Assembly (NCBI RefSeq): GCF_004340875.1 | Contig: NZ_SLXQ01000012.1 | Location: 117,356-181,355 of the forward strand | DNA: 64,000 nucleotides | DNA from: Tamaricihabitans halophyticus | GTDB taxonomy: Bacteria; Actinomycetota; Actinomycetes; Mycobacteriales; Pseudonocardiaceae | Direction of reading: 5' to 3' | Shown here: one piece after another, positions 60,983-64,000 of the stretch | Layout: each line of letters begins with the position of its first letter | Position numbering within the stretch: position 1 is the first letter of the stretch | Notes under the pieces: generated by a model | Seen by the model: the letters and a program-made list of their open reading frames with translations, nothing else | Told to the model about the DNA's origin: nothing | Database searches by the model: none | Translations under genes and position numbers: made by a program

Positions 60983-61028
60983 TGCTCGTCAAGGGGCCGA
61001 GCTGGCCGGAGTGCGTGATCATGGGGGC

Positions 61029-61535
61029 ATGCAGAGGGGCCGGCGGGGTTGCGCTATCGCGGCCGGAGTTGCCGTGCTGCTGGTCATCATCGGTGCCGTC
61101 GCGATGTGCGCGGTCGAGCAGCCACCGGGGTCTTCCATGACAAAGAAGGCCGCTTACCAGCGGACGGCCGCGGTCGTCGCGGCGACCAGGAATGCGGTCG
61201 CGGAGCGCCTGTCGTGGACGCGACAGCCGAACAACGATTACTCCGGTTCGTGTACGAGTGGCATGTCGGGTTCGGATTTCACTGGACAGGTGCAGACCGA
61301 GGTCGAGTTCACCGCGCCGGTGCGGCGCGAGCAGGCGTTGCGCTACCTCGCCGAAGTGCGGGAACTGTGGGCGGCCAGGGAGTATCCGGTCAACAACTCG
61401 TCGGAGCTGGTGAGCGCGCGGACCGCGGATGACTTCAAGGTCTACGTCAAGTACTCGCCGGCGATCGACACGCTCCACCTCGGCGGTTCCTCGCCCTGCG
61501 TGTGGCCATCCGGCGAACCGCCATCGGCAAACTAG
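61029..61535 (+). CDS. Small membrane-anchored exported protein
   Basis: A 168-residue protein with one N-terminal hydrophobic anchor (GCAIAAGVAVLLVIIGAVAM), then a soluble extracellular domain with cysteines at SCTS and SPCVWPSG. I do not recognise a family. ATG 61029 has only a weak G-rich site; GTG 61011 is an in-frame alternative. It is divergent from the helical protein gene and flanked by TetR-type operators, so it is probably a target of the downstream TetR. Confidence 0.75.
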   Translation: MQRGRRGCAIAAGVAVLLVIIGAVAMCAVEQPPGSSMTKKAAYQRTAAVVAATRNAVAERLSWTRQPNNDYSGSCTSGMSGSDFTGQVQTEVEFTAPVRREQALRYLAEVRELWAAREYPVNNSSELVSARTADDFKVYVKYSPAIDTLHLGGSSPCVWPSGEPPSAN

Positions 61536-61570
61536 CTGGTCATAGCCGGAACGCCTACGCTGCGTTTGTC

Positions 61571-61587
61571 AGATACTCACCGTATAT
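61571..61587. promoter_or_regulatory. TetR autoregulatory operator
   Basis: AGATACTCACCGTATAT matches the NNATACNCNNNGTATNT pattern of the two sites at 60947-60982 and lies 16 bases before the tetR start, where it would block transcription. Confidence 0.7.
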
Positions 61588-61602
61588 CGATAAACTCGAT
61601 GG

Positions 61603-62217
61603 ATGACACCCGCGCAGAGCCGCCGCGAGATGTACTCGGAAGCGACAAGAGCGGCGCTGCTCGATGAGGCGACCAGGCTGTTCGCCGAGCGCGGCTACGC
61701 GGAAACCTCGCTCGCCGATATCGCGGTCGCCACGCAGGTGACCAGGGGAGCGGTCTACCACCACTTCGAAGGTAAACAGGCGCTCTTCGAGGCGGTGCTT
61801 GATCGCCAGGAAGCCAACGCGGTGCGCGTGGTGCGGGAGGCGGCGGTCGCCGAGGATCCGCTGGTTGCCGCGCTGCAGGCGCTGGACGCGTTCCTCGAGC
61901 ACTGTGACGATCCGGTCTATGGGCGGTTGTGCTGGCAGGAAGGGCCCGTCGCACTCGGGTTCCGCCGCTGGCGGGAGTACGAGCAGCGGTATTTCTTCGG
62001 TCTGGTCGAACAGTTTGTCGAGCCACTGTTCGGCGCCGGGTACCTCGATCCCGCGTTGCCGCGCGCGGCAAGTGTGCAGTTCTTCTTCTGGAACCTCGGT
62101 GGTGCCGGTTTGGCACTCGCCGAAGCCGACGTCGCCGACCGTTCGCGGATCCGCGCGGAGTGGCGCGAGCTCATCGGCAGGACCATCCTCGCGTTCCAGC
62201 CGCCGGCAGCCGGCTAG
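61603..62217 (+). CDS. TetR-family regulator
   Basis: TetR repressor, 204 residues. HTH: EATRLFAERGYAETSLADIA, ATQVTRGAVYHHFEGKQALF, a textbook TetR DNA-binding domain. The C-terminal domain (VEPLFGAGYLDPALPRAASV) is of the TetR_C_33-like type. Operators with the same 17-bp pattern occur in front of it and in the divergent region at 60947-60982, so it probably controls itself, the small membrane protein and perhaps the deacetylase pair. Ends with a 4-base convergent overlap with a phosphatase gene. Confidence 0.92.
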   Translation: MTPAQSRREMYSEATRAALLDEATRLFAERGYAETSLADIAVATQVTRGAVYHHFEGKQALFEAVLDRQEANAVRVVREAAVAEDPLVAALQALDAFLEHCDDPVYGRLCWQEGPVALGFRRWREYEQRYFFGLVEQFVEPLFGAGYLDPALPRAASVQFFFWNLGGAGLALAEADVADRSRIRAEWRELIGRTILAFQPPAAG

Positions 62218-62918
62218 TCAGTGGGACTGTCCAGGTGGGCGGTGTCATTGAAACCGCGGACGAGCCAGGTCTCATCGATTATCACCAAACGGGAGATCGA
62301 GCAGTTGTCCGCGCCAAGGAAAGCAAAGGGACGCGCGCCGGCCGCGATGGTCAGCGCCTGATCGATCACCCCGCCGTGGGTAAACACCGCCAGCCGTTCC
62401 CCCGGATGCCGATGGACCAACCGTTCGATCGCGCCGCGGACGCGGTTGGCGAGCGATTCCGTGGATTCCGCGCCGGGAATCACGTCCCAGCGGCATTCCG
62501 CGCGCATCTGCAGTACGAGCGGATGTTTCTCGGCGACCATCTGGCGGAAGAGCCCGCCTTCCCATTCGCCGAGGTGTACCTCGCGCAGGTCGGCTTCGAC
62601 CTTGGGCACCAGGCCGGAGTGGGCGGCAAGGGGTGCCGCGGTCTGTGCCGTTCGCCGTAGCGTCGTGACATACAGCTGGTCGAGTGGTTCGTCGCGCAAC
62701 CGTTGTGCCACTCGTTGCGCGCTGAGCTGGCCTTCCGGCGCGAGCGCGGGGTCACCCTGCCCCTCAACCAGTGGAAACGGCCGGTCCTTGCGGGCTGGTT
62801 CGGATTCGCCATGCCGGATGAGCAGTAGTTCGGTCGCGCCCGGTGGTGGTTGGAACCGTTCCTGGCGAAACCCGTCCTGCCCGGTGGAGTGCGCCGTGGA
62901 ATGCGCTTCGGTGGCCAT
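62214..62918 (-). CDS. Histidine phosphatase family protein
   Basis: Phosphoglycerate-mutase-like phosphatase, 234 residues. The catalytic RHG motif is in LLIRHGES, with the second Arg in YVTTLRRTAQTA, the catalytic Glu in REVHLGEWEGG and the second His in AVFTHGGVIDQ. Substrate unknown; could be a sugar or nucleotide phosphate. M at 62918 is the best start, with only a weak ribosome site; 62978 is upstream but less likely. Confidence 0.9.
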   Translation of the reverse strand: MATEAHSTAHSTGQDGFRQERFQPPPGATELLLIRHGESEPARKDRPFPLVEGQGDPALAPEGQLSAQRVAQRLRDEPLDQLYVTTLRRTAQTAAPLAAHSGLVPKVEADLREVHLGEWEGGLFRQMVAEKHPLVLQMRAECRWDVIPGAESTESLANRVRGAIERLVHRHPGERLAVFTHGGVIDQALTIAAGARPFAFLGADNCSISRLVIIDETWLVRGFNDTAHLDSPTD

Positions 62919-62974
62919 GCCGCGGATGCTAGCGGGATTTCCTACCGCTGTCGGGTGTCTGCGACCTGCCGGCA

Positions 62975-63691
62975 TCACACGTGCACCAGGCAGCCGCGCT
63001 CGAGTAGCCGGAGTAACACTGGATCTTCGTCATCGATGGCGTTCCAGCGCAGATCGAGTTTGTCCAACCGGGCCAACTCGAGTAGCTGACCGGGGAGCTC
63101 GGTGATCCGGTTCTGCCGCAGGTCCAGGTGTCGGAGTTGGGGTAGCGAGCACAGCACGGTGGGGAACTCGGCGAACGCGTTGTCTCGTAGGTCGAGGTGT
63201 CGGAGCTGGACAAGCGTCGAAAGTTCGGCGGGTAGCCGATCGATCTGGTTGCCGCGCAGATGTAGTTCGCGCAGGTTGGCGAGTTCGCCGAGGTCCGGTG
63301 GCAGCGAGGTCAGCTGGTTTGCCTCGGCGCGAAGCTCAGCCAGCCAGGGCAACCGGCCGAGCCAGCTGGGTAGGGCGGTCAGCTTGTTGCGGTTCACGTT
63401 CAGGTAATTGAGCGCGCTGAGCCGTTCGACTACGCCGGGGACCGCGACGAGGGCGTTCTCGTGCAGATAGAGGTAGCGCAGCTGGGTGCAGCCGGTGAGG
63501 CTGGTGGGTAGTTCGGTCAGCTGGTTGCCCGCCAGGTCGAGTACGCGTAGCCCGCGTAGCTCGCCGAGGGAATCAGGAAGGTGGGTCAGCTTGTTCGCAT
63601 AGAGGTAGAGATGAGTGGTGCCGGCTTCGGAAGTCGCCGGGGTCCAGGATCGCAATCCTCGCGAACTCGCGTCGACGATTGTTCGGGCCAT
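62975..63691 (-). CDS. Leucine-rich repeat protein
   Basis: Cytoplasmic protein of 238 residues consisting of nine 23-residue LRRs (pattern LxxLxLxxNxLxxLPxxLxxL), for example LRVLDLAGNQLTELPTSL and LRELHLRGNQIDRLPAEL. The repeats start near residue 25 and run to the end. LRR solenoids usually bind other proteins, and no catalytic or kinase domain is present. ATG at 63691 (or 63724). It is transcribed away from the rRNA operon. Confidence 0.9.
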   Translation of the reverse strand: MARTIVDASSRGLRSWTPATSEAGTTHLYLYANKLTHLPDSLGELRGLRVLDLAGNQLTELPTSLTGCTQLRYLYLHENALVAVPGVVERLSALNYLNVNRNKLTALPSWLGRLPWLAELRAEANQLTSLPPDLGELANLRELHLRGNQIDRLPAELSTLVQLRHLDLRDNAFAEFPTVLCSLPQLRHLDLRQNRITELPGQLLELARLDKLDLRWNAIDDEDPVLLRLLERGCLVHV

Positions 63692-63874
63692 CCGGTCATC
63701 TTGGCAGGCGGTTGGCCCTGGCATCGCTACATGCCCTGTTACCTGGGGTTTTGTGGTTTGGGGGACCCCCTGTTTTGGGGGTGTTGGGGTGGGTGTAATG
63801 TTTCGTTCTGCCAGCGCGGGGCGGGCCGAAAGCCGGTGGGTGGACGGTGTGCCTTGAGGGTGACTCCATGGGTT

Positions 63875-63904
63875 TTGTGTGGGGTTGTGTGCTGGGTTGA
63901 TAAT
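63875..63904 (+). promoter_or_regulatory. rRNA operon promoter candidate
   Basis: TTGTGT (63875-63880), an 18-base spacer, then GATAAT (63899-63904). The surrounding 309-base gene-free stretch becomes G/T-rich, as do rrn leaders. More than one promoter may exist in the region. Confidence 0.55.
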
Positions 63905-64000
63905 TGTGTGTTGTTTGAGAACTCAACAGTGTGCTGACGTTTGTTTTGTTTGTGAGCTAGTTGTTTGTGTGCCCTTATTTGTTGAGGGTTTCTTTGAGTG
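63905..64000 (+). other. rRNA operon leader (16S gene just beyond the window)
   Basis: TTGTTTGAGAACTCAACAGT at 63911-63930 is the conserved actinobacterial rrn leader element involved in antitermination and RNase III processing, very close to the mycobacterial and amycolatopsis versions. T-rich segments (TTTGTTTTGTTTGTG, GGTTTCTTTGAGTG) follow, as expected shortly before the 16S 5' end. No mature 16S sequence is inside the window. Confidence 0.85.

Noticed and set aside
1..64000. CRISPR arrays, insertion sequences, prophage, tRNA genes
   Set aside because: I saw no regularly spaced repeats, transposase or integrase motifs, terminal inverted repeats, or cloverleaf-like intergenic segments in the small gaps available.

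Overview
The window is high-GC DNA with dense, short-spaced genes, many GTG starts, ECF/SARP/TetR/MarR regulators and an actinobacterial-type rRNA leader at its right edge. It looks like the chromosome of a soil actinomycete, most likely a Pseudonocardiaceae relative (inference from style and families, not from a marker gene). I see no phage, transposon, integrase, CRISPR array or tRNA gene.

Layout. (1) 1-12032: uptake and catabolic modules, namely a cut-off MHS permease, a MatC-like dicarboxylate carrier divergent from an IclR regulator, a secreted SMP-30-type beta-propeller followed by a small membrane protein and a sodium:solute symporter, then an RpiR regulator divergent from a complete polar amino-acid ABC transporter and a serine hydrolase. 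(2) 12049-18567: a decayed ispH copy, a secreted lipase with a divergent TetR, a VIT-family metal transporter, an FAD oxidoreductase plus ECF41-type sigma factor pair, and an alpha/beta hydrolase. (3) 18578-27474: a minus-strand operon under a PucR-type regulator with a metal-dependent PTE-like hydrolase, enoyl-CoA hydratase, acyl-CoA ligase, a three-part TRAP transporter and a nitrilase-superfamily amidase. (4) 27598-34914: arylamine N-acetyltransferase, AbgT transporter plus M20 peptidase, a secreted phosphoesterase, and a paired SMR efflux system with its TetR. (5) 34948-46153: a large acid-sugar catabolic locus. Its left arm holds a DUF1537 kinase, PdxA2 and a DeoR repressor. Its right arm holds an aldo/keto reductase, HpaI aldolase, sialidase-fold protein, Nramp-like permease, 2-hydroxyacid dehydrogenase, enolase-superfamily dehydratase and a second Nramp-like permease. 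(6) 46183-63691: regulators with small target genes (WYL/VOC, MarR/FAD oxidoreductase, TetR/membrane protein), a P450, an unusual XRE-SARP-NB-ARC-TPR regulator, a two-component system, a deacetylase, a phosphatase and a leucine-rich-repeat protein. (7) 63692-64000: promoter and leader of an rRNA operon whose 16S gene should begin just outside the window.

The strongest candidate for something undescribed is region 5. Two divergent Nramp-fold permeases, both with the DPGN metal motif replaced by G-(T/S)-G-(D/E), sit inside a sugar-acid pathway, which suggests a non-metal substrate. Other notable points are an SMR pair in which one partner lacks the essential glutamate, a TRAP/CoA-ligase/PTE/nitrilase operon with no obvious known pathway, a multiply broken ispH, and several clear inverted-repeat operators that tie regulators to their neighbours.
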